Below are positions 1-8,287 of a stretch of 16,127 nt of DNA, one piece after another. The stretch lies in assembly GCA_005884335.1 (NCBI GenBank), contig VBCJ01000013.1, positions 1 to 16,127 of the forward strand. Reading direction: 5' to 3'. The position numbers and the translations under genes were made by a program. This DNA is from Betaproteobacteria bacterium. Lineage in GTDB: Bacteria > Pseudomonadota > Gammaproteobacteria > Burkholderiales > SG8-39. Every line of letters begins with the position of its first letter. Positions within the stretch are counted from its first letter, which is position 1. The notes beneath the pieces were generated by a model, which saw nothing but the letters and a program-made list of their open reading frames with translations, did not search any database and was not told where the DNA came from.

Positions 1-980
1 TCCCGGTCTACCCCGGACATCAGGCCGTCGAGCACCTCGACTACATCCAGCCGGGCGCCGAGGGTGGAATACACGGTGCCCATTTCCAGTCCGATGATGC
101 CGCCCCCGATCACGAGCATGCGCTTGGGCCGTTGCCGCAGCTCAAGCGCCGCCGTCGAGTCGACGATTCGCTGATCCTCCGGAGTGAAGGGGAGCTTCGC
201 CGACTGCGAGCCGGCTGCGATGATCGCGTTCCTGAATGCGACGACCTTGCGCCCGTCCTTCGCTTCCACGGCGAGATGGTTCGATCCTACGAAAGCTCCT
301 GTACCCTGAAGCACAGTGACTTTGCGCGAGCGCGCCATGCCCGTAAGCCCTCCGGTCAGCTTTCCGACCACCTTGTCCTTCCACGCGCGCAACGCATCGA
401 GATCCACGCTGGGCTCCCCGAAACCGATGCCATGCTCGGACAGATGTCTTGCCGCGTCCATGACAGCAGCGATATGCAGCAGCGCTTTCGACGGGATGCA
501 GCCCACATTCAGACAGACGCCGCCGAGCGTCGGATACCGCTCGACCAGAATGCTGTTCAAGCCGAGGTCGGCGGCGCGGAAGGCCGCCGAATAACCGCCG
601 GGACCGGAGCCCAGCACCAGCACGTCGCAAGTCATGTCGGCTGCGCCACCGTAGGCCTTGGCTTCGGCAGCTGCGGAAGACTTCGGCGCCGCGGGCGCCG
701 GTGCCGCAGGGGCGGCCGGAGGCGGCGCGGACGGCGCCGCTGCGGCACTCTCCGCCTCGAGCAAGGCGATGACCGACCCCTGGGAGACCTTGTCCCCGAC
801 CTTGACCCGCAGCTCCTTGACGACGCCGGCGTCCGAGGAGGGAATTTCCATCGTCGCCTTGTCCGACTCCAGCGTGATGAGGGAGGCTTCCTTGGCGACC
901 CGGTCACCGGGTTTCACCAGAACTTCAATGACGTCGATGTCCTTGAAATCGCCGATGTCCGGTACTTTTACTTCGATCAT
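1..980 (-). CDS. lpdA: Dihydrolipoamide dehydrogenase (E3) with N-terminal lipoyl domain, 3' end cut by window edge
   Basis: E3 of the pyruvate dehydrogenase complex: a cytoplasmic FAD enzyme that reoxidises the dihydrolipoyl groups of E2 and passes electrons to NAD+. The frame is open from ATG at 980 to the left edge (326 codons; the rest lies outside). Residues 1-75 form a biotinyl/lipoyl domain with the lipoylated lysine K41 in ESDKATMEIP. An Ala/Pro-rich linker follows to about 115. The FAD-binding GSGPGG is at 124-129 and the redox disulfide motif GGVCLNVGC has C156 and C161. The last visible part holds the NAD-binding GGGIIG. The dimerisation domain and active-site His-Glu are beyond the window. 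The gene follows aceF after 16 bases. A GAGGA that overlaps the aceF stop codon lies 13 bases before the ATG, rather far for a ribosome site, so translation is probably coupled. E3 with its own lipoyl domain is known from Neisseria and betaproteobacteria. Confidence 0.95.
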   Translation of the reverse strand, partial: MIEVKVPDIGDFKDIDVIEVLVKPGDRVAKEASLITLESDKATMEIPSSDAGVVKELRVKVGDKVSQGSVIALLEAESAAAAPSAPPPAAPAAPAPAAPKSSAAAEAKAYGGAADMTCDVLVLGSGPGGYSAAFRAADLGLNSILVERYPTLGGVCLNVGCIPSKALLHIAAVMDAARHLSEHGIGFGEPSVDLDALRAWKDKVVGKLTGGLTGMARSRKVTVLQGTGAFVGSNHLAVEAKDGRKVVAFRNAIIAAGSQSAKLPFTPEDQRIVDSTAALELRQRPKRMLVIGGGIIGLEMGTVYSTLGARLDVVEVLDGLMSGVDR

Positions 981-996
981 CTGCGCCACGCCGTCC

Positions 997-2319
997 TCAC
1001 AGAAGGGTGCGGCGGATGTCGGAGAGGACCGAGGCCAGATAGGTCGTGAAGCGGGCGCCGGCCGCGCCGTCGATGACGCGGTGGTCGTAGGCGAGCGACA
1101 GCGGCAGCATCAGCCGCGGAGCGAAGGCGCCGTCCTTGTAGACCGGCCGCATCTGGGATCTCGCCACGCCGAGAATCGCTACTTCGGGTGCGTTGATGAT
1201 GGGCGTGAACGCCGTGCCGCCGATGCCGCCAAGGCTGGAGATGCTGAAGCTGCCGCCGCGCATGCTGTCGGGCTTGAGTTTTTTCTCGCGCGCGGCCCTG
1301 GAAATTTCAGCCAGCTCTTTCGCCAAATCGAAGACACCCTTGCGGTCAGCGTCGCGGATCACTGGCACCAGTAGGCCGTCGGGCGTATCGACCGCGACTC
1401 CGATGTGATAGTACTTCTTGACGATCAGGTTCTCCCCGCTCTTGTCGAGCGAGGCGTTGAACTCCGGAAACTCCTTCAGCGCGTTCACCGAAGCCTTCAC
1501 CAGGAACGCGAGCATGGTGAGTTTGAAGCCTCCTTTTTCCGCTACCTGGGCGTTCTCCTTGCGGAACGCCTCGAGCTCGGTGATGTCGGCCTCGTCGTGC
1601 TGGGTGACGTGCGGGATGGAGACCCAGTTGCGATGCAGGAACCCGCCGGAAAGCTTCCTGATTCGCGACAGAGGTTTGGTTTCGACCGGGCCGAATTTCG
1701 CGAAATCCACCTGCGGCCACTCCGGAAGATCCAGAACGAGCCCGCCGCGCGCGACGACGGCGGCGACCGCGGGCGCACCCCTCATTACTCCCTTCACGAA
1801 CTCCTGGACGTCCGCCTGCGTGATGCGTCCTTTCGGGCCCGAGCCCTTGACACGAGCAAGGTCGACGCCCAGCTCGCGCGCGAACTTGCGCACCGAGGGG
1901 CTCGCGTGCGGCGTCGTTCCGGGGGCTGGCGCAGATGTGTTGGAGATGGCTTCAGTCCGGCCGAGGGCCGGCGCGGCGGGGGTCGGTGCCGGGACGGCCG
2001 CAAGCACCGGGGCGGCCTTTGCCGAGGGCGCGTCTTGGGGTTTCGGGGCGGGCTTTGTTGGCGCCGCCGAGGCATTTTCTGTCTCTTCAAGGATGAGGAT
2101 GGGACTGCCCTGTGAAACCTTGTCACCGGTCTTGACCCGCATTTCCTTCACCACGCCCGCAGCCGGCGAAGGAATCTCCATCGTCGCCTTGTCCGATTCC
2201 ACGGCGATCAGCGACTGCTCCGGCTGTACCGCATCGCCCGGTTTGACCAGCACCTCGATTACATCGACGTTCTTGAAGTCGCCGATGTCGGGTACGAAGA
2301 CTTCCCTATGGGTTCCCAT
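997..2319 (-). CDS. aceF: Dihydrolipoamide acetyltransferase (pyruvate dehydrogenase E2)
   Basis: E2 core of the pyruvate dehydrogenase complex. It moves the acetyl group from the lipoyl arm to CoA. The protein has 440 residues. A single lipoyl domain spans about 5-80, with lipoyl lysine K44 in ESDKATMEIP. An Ala/Pro-rich swinging linker covers about 80-135. The peripheral subunit-binding domain is at about 137-178 (ASPSVRKFARELGVDLARV and GSGPKGRITQADV). The catalytic acyltransferase domain runs from about 210 to the end and carries the active-site motif DHRVIDG with H413 and D417. One lipoyl domain is fewer than the three of E. coli AceF. The start ATG at 2319 fits the lipoyl fold, although only a weak ribosome site precedes it. 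It lies 67 bases downstream of aceE and 16 bases upstream of lpdA, so the three genes almost surely form one transcript from the aceE promoter. Confidence 0.97.
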   Translation of the reverse strand: MGTHREVFVPDIGDFKNVDVIEVLVKPGDAVQPEQSLIAVESDKATMEIPSPAAGVVKEMRVKTGDKVSQGSPILILEETENASAAPTKPAPKPQDAPSAKAAPVLAAVPAPTPAAPALGRTEAISNTSAPAPGTTPHASPSVRKFARELGVDLARVKGSGPKGRITQADVQEFVKGVMRGAPAVAAVVARGGLVLDLPEWPQVDFAKFGPVETKPLSRIRKLSGGFLHRNWVSIPHVTQHDEADITELEAFRKENAQVAEKGGFKLTMLAFLVKASVNALKEFPEFNASLDKSGENLIVKKYYHIGVAVDTPDGLLVPVIRDADRKGVFDLAKELAEISRAAREKKLKPDSMRGGSFSISSLGGIGGTAFTPIINAPEVAILGVARSQMRPVYKDGAFAPRLMLPLSLAYDHRVIDGAAGARFTTYLASVLSDIRRTLL

Positions 2320-2386
2320 GCTTGCTCAGTCCGCGATTGGTGTACCGGGCCGGGCTGCCGCCGAGGCGCGCCAGGCCCACGCCCGA

Positions 2387-5068
2387 TCAGACGGCCACCG
2401 GATCGGGCTTTTCCGGATCGATCCCGTATTTCTTGATTGCGTCGGAAACGACCTTGGATTTGACCTCGCCCTGATTGGCGAGCGCCTTGAGCGCCGCGAC
2501 TGTCACGAAGTAACGATTCACTTCGAAGAAGTAACGCAACTTGGCGCGGGAATCCGAGCGGCCGTATCCATCGGTGCCGAGCACTCGGTAGATGCGGTCT
2601 TTGGGGATGAACGATCGAATCTGGTCGGCAAAGGTCTTGATGTAGTCGGTAGCAGCGATCACGGGACCCTCACGCTTCTCCAGGCATTGGGTCACGTACG
2701 GGACCCGGGGCTTCGTTTCCGGGTGCAGCATGTTCCAGCGCTCCACCGCAAGCCCTTCGCGGCGCAGCTCCGTCAGACTGGGGGTACTCCAGATATCCGC
2801 AGCCACGCCCCAGTCAGTCTCGAGCAGCTCGCCGGCGGCAATGACTTCGCGCAGGATCGTTCCGGAGCCCAGTAGCTGCACGCGCGTCTTCTTCTTCGAG
2901 CCTTCCTGAAAAAGGTACATGCCCTTCAAAATCGCTTGCTCCACACCTGCCGGCATCGCGGGATGTTCGTAGTTTTCGTTCATCACCGTGATGTAATAGA
3001 ACACGTCCTCCTGTTGCATGACCATCCGACGCAGGCCGTCCTGGACGATGACGGCGAGCTCATACGCAAAGGTCGGATCATAGGAGATGCAATTGGGAAT
3101 GACCGAGGAGAGCACGTGGCTGTGTCCGTCCTCATGCTGCAGCCCCTCGCCATTCAGAGTCGTGCGGCCCGCCGTGGCGCCGAGGAGAAACCCCCGCGCG
3201 CGCTGGTCCCCCGCCGCCCATGCGAGGTCCCCGATGCGCTGCATGCCGAACATCGAATAGAAGATGTAGAACGGCACCATGACAAGGTTCGAATGGCTGT
3301 ATGAAGTCGCCGCCGCGATCCAGGATGAGAACGCCCCGGCCTCGTTGATGCCCTCTTCGAGAATCTGCCCCGCCTTGTCTTCGCGGTAGTACATCACCTG
3401 TTCGCGGTCGACCGGCTCGTACTTTTGTCCTTCCGAGGAATAGATCGCCAACTGCCGGAACATTCCTTCCATGCCGAAAGTGCGCGCTTCGTCCGGAACG
3501 ATCGGCACGATATGCTTGCCGATGTTCTTGTCGCGCGCGAGCGCCGTCAGCATGCGCACGAACGCCATGGTGGTGGATATCTCGCGCCCTTCCGAGCCCT
3601 TCAACTGTTGGTCGAACGCCGGGAGATCCGGCACCGTGGGAACGCTGTCCGCCCTGCGGCGGCGCTGGGGAAGGTAGCCGCCAAGCGCCTTTCTGCGCTC
3701 GTGCAGGTACACCATGACCGGATCGCCGTCCTTGGGTTTGTAGAACGGCAGTTCCTCGAGCTTGTCATCGGGAATCGGCACGTTGAAGCGGTCGCGCATC
3801 TCGCGGATGGTTGCGAGGTCCATCTTCTTCAGCTGGTGGGTTGGATTCTTCGCCTGACCCTGCTTGCCCAGGCCGTAGCCCTTGATGGTCTTGGCGAGGA
3901 CCACGGTGGGCTGGTCCTTGTGCTTCACCGCCGCCGCGTAGGCCGCGTAAATCTTATGAGGGTCGTGCCCGCCCCGGTTCAAGCGCCAGATGTCCTCATC
4001 GGTCATGCGCGATACCATCTCGAGCAGTTTCGGGTCCTTGCCGAAGAAGTGCTTGCGAACGAAGGCGCCGTCGTTGGCCTTGTAGTTCTGATACTCGCCG
4101 TCGACCGTTTCTTCCATGACGCGAAGCAGCCGGCCTTCGACATCGCGAGCGAACAGTGGATCCCAATACGAGCCCCAAATGAGCTTGATGACGTTCCAGC
4201 CCGCCCCGCGGAAATCGGCTTCGAGCTCCTGGATGATCTTGCCGTTACCACGCACCGGACCGTCGAGGCGCTGGAGGTTGCAGTTCACGACGAAAATCAA
4301 GTTGTCGAGCTTTTCACGCACCGCGAGCCCGATCGCGCCCAGGGATTCCGGTTCGTCCATCTCGCCGTCGCCGCAGAACACCCATACCTTGCGGTTTTCG
4401 GTATTGGCAAAACCCCGTGCATGAAGGTATTTGAGAAACCGCGCCATGTAGATGCCCTGGATCGGCCCAAGGCCCATCGAGACCGTCGGGAACTGCCAGA
4501 AATCGGGCATCAGCCATGGATGCGGGTAAGAAGAAATTCCTTTGCCGTCGACCTCGCGGCGGAAGTTAAGCAGCTGTTCTTCGGTGAATCGACCTTCGAG
4601 AAAGGCGCGCGCATAGATGCCCGGCGATGAATGGCCCTGGAAGTACACCAGGTCGCCGCCATGTCCGGGGTGCGGCGCGTGCCAGAAATGGTTGAAGCCG
4701 ATGCCGAACAGCGTCCCGACCGACGCGAAACTCGCGATGTGTCCGCCGAGCTCGTCGTCGGACTTGTTCGCCTTCGCCACCATCACCATCGCATTCCAGC
4801 GGCAAAAAGAACGGATGCGTTCCTCCAGCGCGTGATCACCGGGCGAGCGTTCCTCCAGATGAGGGGGAATCGTGTTCAGGTACGCCGTGTTGAGCGAAAA
4901 AGGAATGTAAGCGCCTGAGCGGCGCGCCTTGTCGACGAGCTTCTCGAGCAGGTAGTGGGCGCGCTCGGGGCCTTCGCGTTCGAGAACTCCCTCGAGCGCG
5001 TCGAGCCATTCCTGCGTTTCCTGAGCGTCGGGATCGTTGGCGGCGGAGAATTCAGGCAGCGCGGACAT
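2387..5068 (-). CDS. aceE: Pyruvate dehydrogenase E1 component, homodimeric type
   Basis: Thiamine-diphosphate enzyme that decarboxylates pyruvate and reductively acetylates the lipoyl arm of E2. The 893-residue length matches the homodimeric E1 of gamma- and betaproteobacteria (E. coli about 887), not the alpha/beta type. The ThDP/Mg2+ motif starts with GDGEMDEPES at 233-242 and ends in NCNLQ at 262-266. The N-terminal region has the HAPHPGHGGDLVYFQGH segment (about 130-146) typical of E1p, and IKGYGLGKQG lies further on. The N-terminal peptide before about residue 50 is the E2-binding arm in relatives. The ATG at 5068 has a good ribosome site 7 bases upstream. It is the first gene of aceE-aceF-lpdA and is transcribed away from folD. 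The frame shows no break. Confidence 0.98.
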   Translation of the reverse strand: MSALPEFSAANDPDAQETQEWLDALEGVLEREGPERAHYLLEKLVDKARRSGAYIPFSLNTAYLNTIPPHLEERSPGDHALEERIRSFCRWNAMVMVAKANKSDDELGGHIASFASVGTLFGIGFNHFWHAPHPGHGGDLVYFQGHSSPGIYARAFLEGRFTEEQLLNFRREVDGKGISSYPHPWLMPDFWQFPTVSMGLGPIQGIYMARFLKYLHARGFANTENRKVWVFCGDGEMDEPESLGAIGLAVREKLDNLIFVVNCNLQRLDGPVRGNGKIIQELEADFRGAGWNVIKLIWGSYWDPLFARDVEGRLLRVMEETVDGEYQNYKANDGAFVRKHFFGKDPKLLEMVSRMTDEDIWRLNRGGHDPHKIYAAYAAAVKHKDQPTVVLAKTIKGYGLGKQGQAKNPTHQLKKMDLATIREMRDRFNVPIPDDKLEELPFYKPKDGDPVMVYLHERRKALGGYLPQRRRRADSVPTVPDLPAFDQQLKGSEGREISTTMAFVRMLTALARDKNIGKHIVPIVPDEARTFGMEGMFRQLAIYSSEGQKYEPVDREQVMYYREDKAGQILEEGINEAGAFSSWIAAATSYSHSNLVMVPFYIFYSMFGMQRIGDLAWAAGDQRARGFLLGATAGRTTLNGEGLQHEDGHSHVLSSVIPNCISYDPTFAYELAVIVQDGLRRMVMQQEDVFYYITVMNENYEHPAMPAGVEQAILKGMYLFQEGSKKKTRVQLLGSGTILREVIAAGELLETDWGVAADIWSTPSLTELRREGLAVERWNMLHPETKPRVPYVTQCLEKREGPVIAATDYIKTFADQIRSFIPKDRIYRVLGTDGYGRSDSRAKLRYFFEVNRYFVTVAALKALANQGEVKSKVVSDAIKKYGIDPEKPDPVAV

Positions 5069-5075
5069 GACGTTT

Positions 5076-5082
5076 CCCTCTC
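5076..5082 (-). promoter_or_regulatory. Ribosome binding site of aceE
   Basis: On the minus strand GAGAGGG lies 7 bases before the ATG at 5068. It supports that start for aceE and is the clearest ribosome site in the pdh operon. Confidence 0.75.
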
Positions 5083-5174
5083 GGCGCGAAGGTGTGGGCG
5101 GGAGTGTGAGACTTGCGGAGAATCGCTTGAAGCTTACCCTGCCCGCCTTACAGGATCAATTGCACCTTGTCCCC

Positions 5175-5200
5175 CATTATGAAAGAGCATTTAGCATTAT
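5175..5200. repeat. Pair of CATTAT direct repeats in the aceE leader/promoter
   Basis: CATTAT occurs at 5175-5180 and again at 5195-5200 on the plus strand, exactly 20 bases apart start to start, about two helical turns. The second copy overlaps the aceE -10 box and the first lies near the expected start of transcription. A GCATT direct repeat with a TA spacer also occurs here (5188-5199). The placement would suit a repressor or activator site, but no known operator (for example the E. coli PdhR palindrome) is recognisable. The repeat is seen; the regulatory role is inferred. Confidence 0.35.
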
Positions 5201-5225
5201 ACGAAAACGCGCCTCGCGCAATCAA
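5196..5225 (-). promoter_or_regulatory. Predicted sigma-70 promoter of the aceE-aceF-lpdA operon
   Basis: On the minus strand a perfect TATAAT (5196-5201) is preceded after 18 bases by TTGATT (5220-5225), which matches four of six positions of the -35 consensus. Transcription would begin near 5189-5190, giving a leader of about 120 bases before aceE. This is the best promoter match in the window and sits in the AT-richest stretch of the gap between aceE and folD. Confidence 0.6.
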
Positions 5226-5267
5226 AGAGATCGAACTTCGGCTTGGCTAAGGCCAGGAAACTGCGGA

Positions 5268-5276
5268 TGCTAGAAT
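5268..5276 (+). promoter_or_regulatory. Predicted extended -10 promoter of folD
   Basis: TGCTAGAAT on the plus strand is an extended -10 element (TG, one base, then TAGAAT at 5271-5276). No good -35 hexamer lies at 16-18 bases; a TTGGCT at 5243-5248 is 22 bases away. The start of transcription would be near 5283, about 30 bases before folD. Extended -10 promoters tolerate a poor -35. Confidence 0.45.
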
Positions 5277-5312
5277 GCGCGTCTTCCCTGTTCGCCGCGT
5301 CGATTCTCTCCC

Positions 5313-6179
5313 GTGCAGACCCGCACCATTGACGGCAACGCCATTGCGCGCGAGTTGCGCGTGGGGCTGATTCGACGTGTCGCGGCCCTTGCCGCGAGAG
5401 GCGTGCGTCCCGGTCTCGCGGTGCTGCAGGTCGGGGACCACCCGGCTTCGAGAATCTATGTGCGGAACAAGATCAGGGCATGCGGCGAAGCGGGGCTCTA
5501 TTCGGAGCACATCGAATTGGCGGCCGACGCCGATGAATCGATGCTCCTCGCGCGTATCCGGATCCTCAACAACGACTCCCGCATCCACGGCATCCTCGTG
5601 CAGCTTCCGTTGCCCCCGGGACTTTCGGCGGAGCGGGTGCTCGAAGCTCTGGCCCCGGCGAAGGACGTTGACGGCTTTCATCCGACCAACATGGGCCTAC
5701 TCGCCGTCGGCAATCCGCGCTTCGTGCCCTGCACGCCCCTCGGAGTGATGAAGCTGATCGAGCACGAGGAAATCGGCGTGCAGGGCCGGCATGCCGTCGT
5801 AGTCGGCCGCAGCAACATCGTGGGCAAGCCGGTGGCGCTGCTGCTATTGCAAAAAGGCGCCACGGTCACCATCTGCATCTCTAGAACCTCCGATCTGGGC
5901 GCGATGACCAGCCAGGCGGACATTCTCGTGGTGGCGGCCGGTAGACCCAGGCTCGTCACGGCCGGCATGGTGAAACCCGGCGCCGTCGTCATCGACGTCG
6001 GCATCAACCGGCTTGCAGACGGCAAACTCGCCGGCGACGTGGATTTCCAGAGCGTACTGGGAACCGCTTCGTGCATCACGCCGGTGCCGGGCGGAGTTGG
6101 ACCCATGACGATCGCAATGTTGCTTGAGAACACGGTGATGTCCGCCGAGCGCGCCTCGGCCGCCCGCAGCAGTGCCTGA
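5313..6179 (+). CDS. folD: Bifunctional methylenetetrahydrofolate dehydrogenase / methenyltetrahydrofolate cyclohydrolase
   Basis: Cytoplasmic enzyme that interconverts 5,10-methylene-, 5,10-methenyl- and 10-formyl-tetrahydrofolate with NADP+, feeding purine, fMet-tRNA and thymidylate synthesis. The 288 residues equal the usual family length. The catalytic set is complete: Y49 and K53 in SRIYVRNK, Q97 in GILVQLPLP and D120 in KDVDGFHP, matching E. coli Y50, K54, Q98 and D121. The NADP-binding fold has GRSNIVGKP and the C-terminal signature TPVPGGVGPMT is present. The start is a GTG at 5313; the N-terminus aligns naturally there, but no strong ribosome site precedes it. It is transcribed divergently from aceE and followed by prlC after 58 bases. 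Confidence 0.97.
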   Translation: MQTRTIDGNAIARELRVGLIRRVAALAARGVRPGLAVLQVGDHPASRIYVRNKIRACGEAGLYSEHIELAADADESMLLARIRILNNDSRIHGILVQLPLPPGLSAERVLEALAPAKDVDGFHPTNMGLLAVGNPRFVPCTPLGVMKLIEHEEIGVQGRHAVVVGRSNIVGKPVALLLLQKGATVTICISRTSDLGAMTSQADILVVAAGRPRLVTAGMVKPGAVVIDVGINRLADGKLAGDVDFQSVLGTASCITPVPGGVGPMTIAMLLENTVMSAERASAARSSA

Positions 6180-6237
6180 GACGGTGGGAGCATGGTTCCG
6201 CGATCTCAACCGGAAAACTAAGGTGTCGACCCCGAAA

Positions 6238-8274
6238 ATGTCCGTCAATCCGCTGCTCGAATTCTCGGGCCTGCCGCGCTACAAATCGGTCCGGCCGGAG
6301 CACGTCGCCCCCGCGATCGATCAGCTGCTCGTCGAGAACCGCGCCCTGATCGCCCGGCTCACGACGAAGGCCATGGTTGCAACCTGGAACGAGTTCGCGG
6401 ATCCGCTGGAAAACGCCAATGAGCGGCTGTGGCGCGCCTGGGGCATGGTCGCCCATCTGCACGCAGTGGACGATAACCCGGCGATCCGCGATGCCTATAA
6501 CGCGAATCTGCCGAAAATCACGCGGTACCGTACCGAACTCGCGCAAAATCTTCGCCTCTATGAGAAATTCAAGGCTCTGCGCGCTTCGAAGGGTTTCGAG
6601 GAGTTGTCACAAGCTCAGCGCAAGATCGTCGAGAACGACTTGCGCGACTATCGTCTTGGAGGAGCCGAACTGGCGCCTCAGAACAAGCGGCGCTTTGCCG
6701 AAATCCAGGAAGAACTTGCAGCCCTCGAAGCCAAGTTTTCCGAGAATCTGCTTGATGCAACCAATGCGTTTTCGGAATTGATCGCCGACCGCGGAGCGCT
6801 GCTCGGCGTCCCCGAGGACGTACTCGAAGCGGCCGAAGAAGGCGCGCGCAAGGATGGCCGGGAGGGGTGGAAGTTCACCTTGCACGCGCCGTCGTACGGG
6901 CCCCTGATGCAATACGCCGAGAATCGCGACCTGCGGGAAAAGCTGTATCGCGCACACGTCACACGGGCGAGCGAATTTGGAAATCCGCAATTCGACAACA
7001 CCTCGATCATCGTGCGTGAGCTTCGCCTGCGAAAAGAAAAGGCGCGACTGCTCGGTTACAAAAGCTTCGCGGAATTTTCGCTTGTCCCGAAAATGGCCGA
7101 GTCACCCGAGGCCGCGCTCGACTTCCTCAACGATCTTGCCGCCAGGGCGCTGCCTCACGCACGCAGGGATCATGCTGAACTGGAGGAGTTCGCACGCACG
7201 GAACTCGGGATCCAGGAGCTCCAAGCTTGGGATATCGCGTTCGCATCGGAAAAACTGCGCGCGAAACGTTACGCGTTTTCCGATCAGGAAGTGAAGCGGT
7301 ATTTCCCGGAACCCAAAGTGCTGGAAGGCATGTTCCAGCTTGTCAAAGCCCTCTATGGCATTCGCATTCTTCCGGACGCGGCGGAAACCTGGCATCCGGA
7401 AGTGCGTTTTTTCCGGATTACCGACTCGGACGGGAGCGTGATCGGCCAGTTTTATCTGGATCTGTACTCACGGGAAACCAAGCGCGGCGGCGCGTGGATG
7501 GACGAAGCGATTACGCGGCAGCGGATGCCCGGCGGCCTCCGGACCCCGGTTGCGCATCTCATCTGCAACTTTCCTGCACCGATGGGGAACAAGCCCGCGC
7601 TGTTCACGCACGACGAAGTCATGACCCTGTTTCACGAATTCGGCCATGGATTGCACCATCTGCTCTCGCGAGTCGACGATCTGGGCGTCTCCGGAATACG
7701 CGGTGTCGAATGGGACGCGGTCGAGCTGCCTTCCCAGTTCATGGAGAACTTCTGCTGGGAATGGGGCGTGCTCGCCCGCATGACCGCTCACGTCGAAAGC
7801 GGAGAAGCCTTACCGCGCAATTTGTTCGACAAGATGCTGGCGGCAAGGAATTTTCAGAGCGGCATGCAGACCGTGCGCCAGATCGAGTTCGCATTGAGCG
7901 ACATGCATTTACACCATGACTACGACCCCGCGGGGGCAAAGACGCCATTGCAGCTGCTCAACGAAATCAGGGCGAAAGTCGCCGTGGCCATGCCGCCGGA
8001 GTACAACCGTTTCCTCAACAACTTTTCGCACGTCTTCTCGGGAGCTTACGCTGCCGGTTATTACAGTTACAAGTGGGCCGAGGTGCTTTCCGCCGACGCG
8101 TACAGCCTGTTCGAAGAGAACGGGGTGCTCGACTCCGACACCGGCGCGCGATTCCGCGACGAGATCCTCGCCGTCGGCGGCAGCCGACCGGCGCTCGAAT
8201 CGTTCAGAGCGTTTCGAGGCCGCGAGCCGAGAATCGACGCACTGCTGCGTCACAATGGTATGATCGCGCCCTGA
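6238..8274 (+). CDS. prlC: Oligopeptidase A, M3 family zinc metallopeptidase
   Basis: Cytoplasmic metallopeptidase that cleaves short peptides, including signal-peptide fragments. From the ATG at 6238 the protein has 678 residues, close to E. coli PrlC/OpdA (680). The zinc motif HEFGH has ligands H466 and H470 and catalytic E467. The third ligand is E496 in AVELPSQFMENF. The C-terminal region FSHVFSGAYAAGYYSYKWAE is the family's substrate-facing Tyr-rich block. The frame is open upstream to a GTG at 6172 that overlaps the folD end, but those 22 extra residues do not look like the family. NPLLEFSGLPRY near the chosen start does, and an AAGGTG lies 12 bases before it. The gene probably shares the folD transcript. 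The E. coli symbol is used for clear family membership. Confidence 0.94.
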   Translation: MSVNPLLEFSGLPRYKSVRPEHVAPAIDQLLVENRALIARLTTKAMVATWNEFADPLENANERLWRAWGMVAHLHAVDDNPAIRDAYNANLPKITRYRTELAQNLRLYEKFKALRASKGFEELSQAQRKIVENDLRDYRLGGAELAPQNKRRFAEIQEELAALEAKFSENLLDATNAFSELIADRGALLGVPEDVLEAAEEGARKDGREGWKFTLHAPSYGPLMQYAENRDLREKLYRAHVTRASEFGNPQFDNTSIIVRELRLRKEKARLLGYKSFAEFSLVPKMAESPEAALDFLNDLAARALPHARRDHAELEEFARTELGIQELQAWDIAFASEKLRAKRYAFSDQEVKRYFPEPKVLEGMFQLVKALYGIRILPDAAETWHPEVRFFRITDSDGSVIGQFYLDLYSRETKRGGAWMDEAITRQRMPGGLRTPVAHLICNFPAPMGNKPALFTHDEVMTLFHEFGHGLHHLLSRVDDLGVSGIRGVEWDAVELPSQFMENFCWEWGVLARMTAHVESGEALPRNLFDKMLAARNFQSGMQTVRQIEFALSDMHLHHDYDPAGAKTPLQLLNEIRAKVAVAMPPEYNRFLNNFSHVFSGAYAAGYYSYKWAEVLSADAYSLFEENGVLDSDTGARFRDEILAVGGSRPALESFRAFRGREPRIDALLRHNGMIAP

Positions 8275-8287
8275 GGACCCTTACCGC

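Noticed and set aside
1418..2875. Long plus-strand open frame of 485 codons opposite aceF and aceE
   Set aside because: It lies antisense to two clearly real genes, has no recognisable domain and a composition typical of a GC-rich shadow frame.
3425..4630. Plus-strand open frame of 401 codons opposite aceE
   Set aside because: Complementary to conserved aceE codons, with His/Arg/Leu-rich low-information sequence and no ribosome site; a shadow frame.
6172..6237. Upstream GTG extension of prlC overlapping the folD end
   Set aside because: It would add 22 residues without family likeness. The ATG at 6238 gives the expected length and N-terminus.
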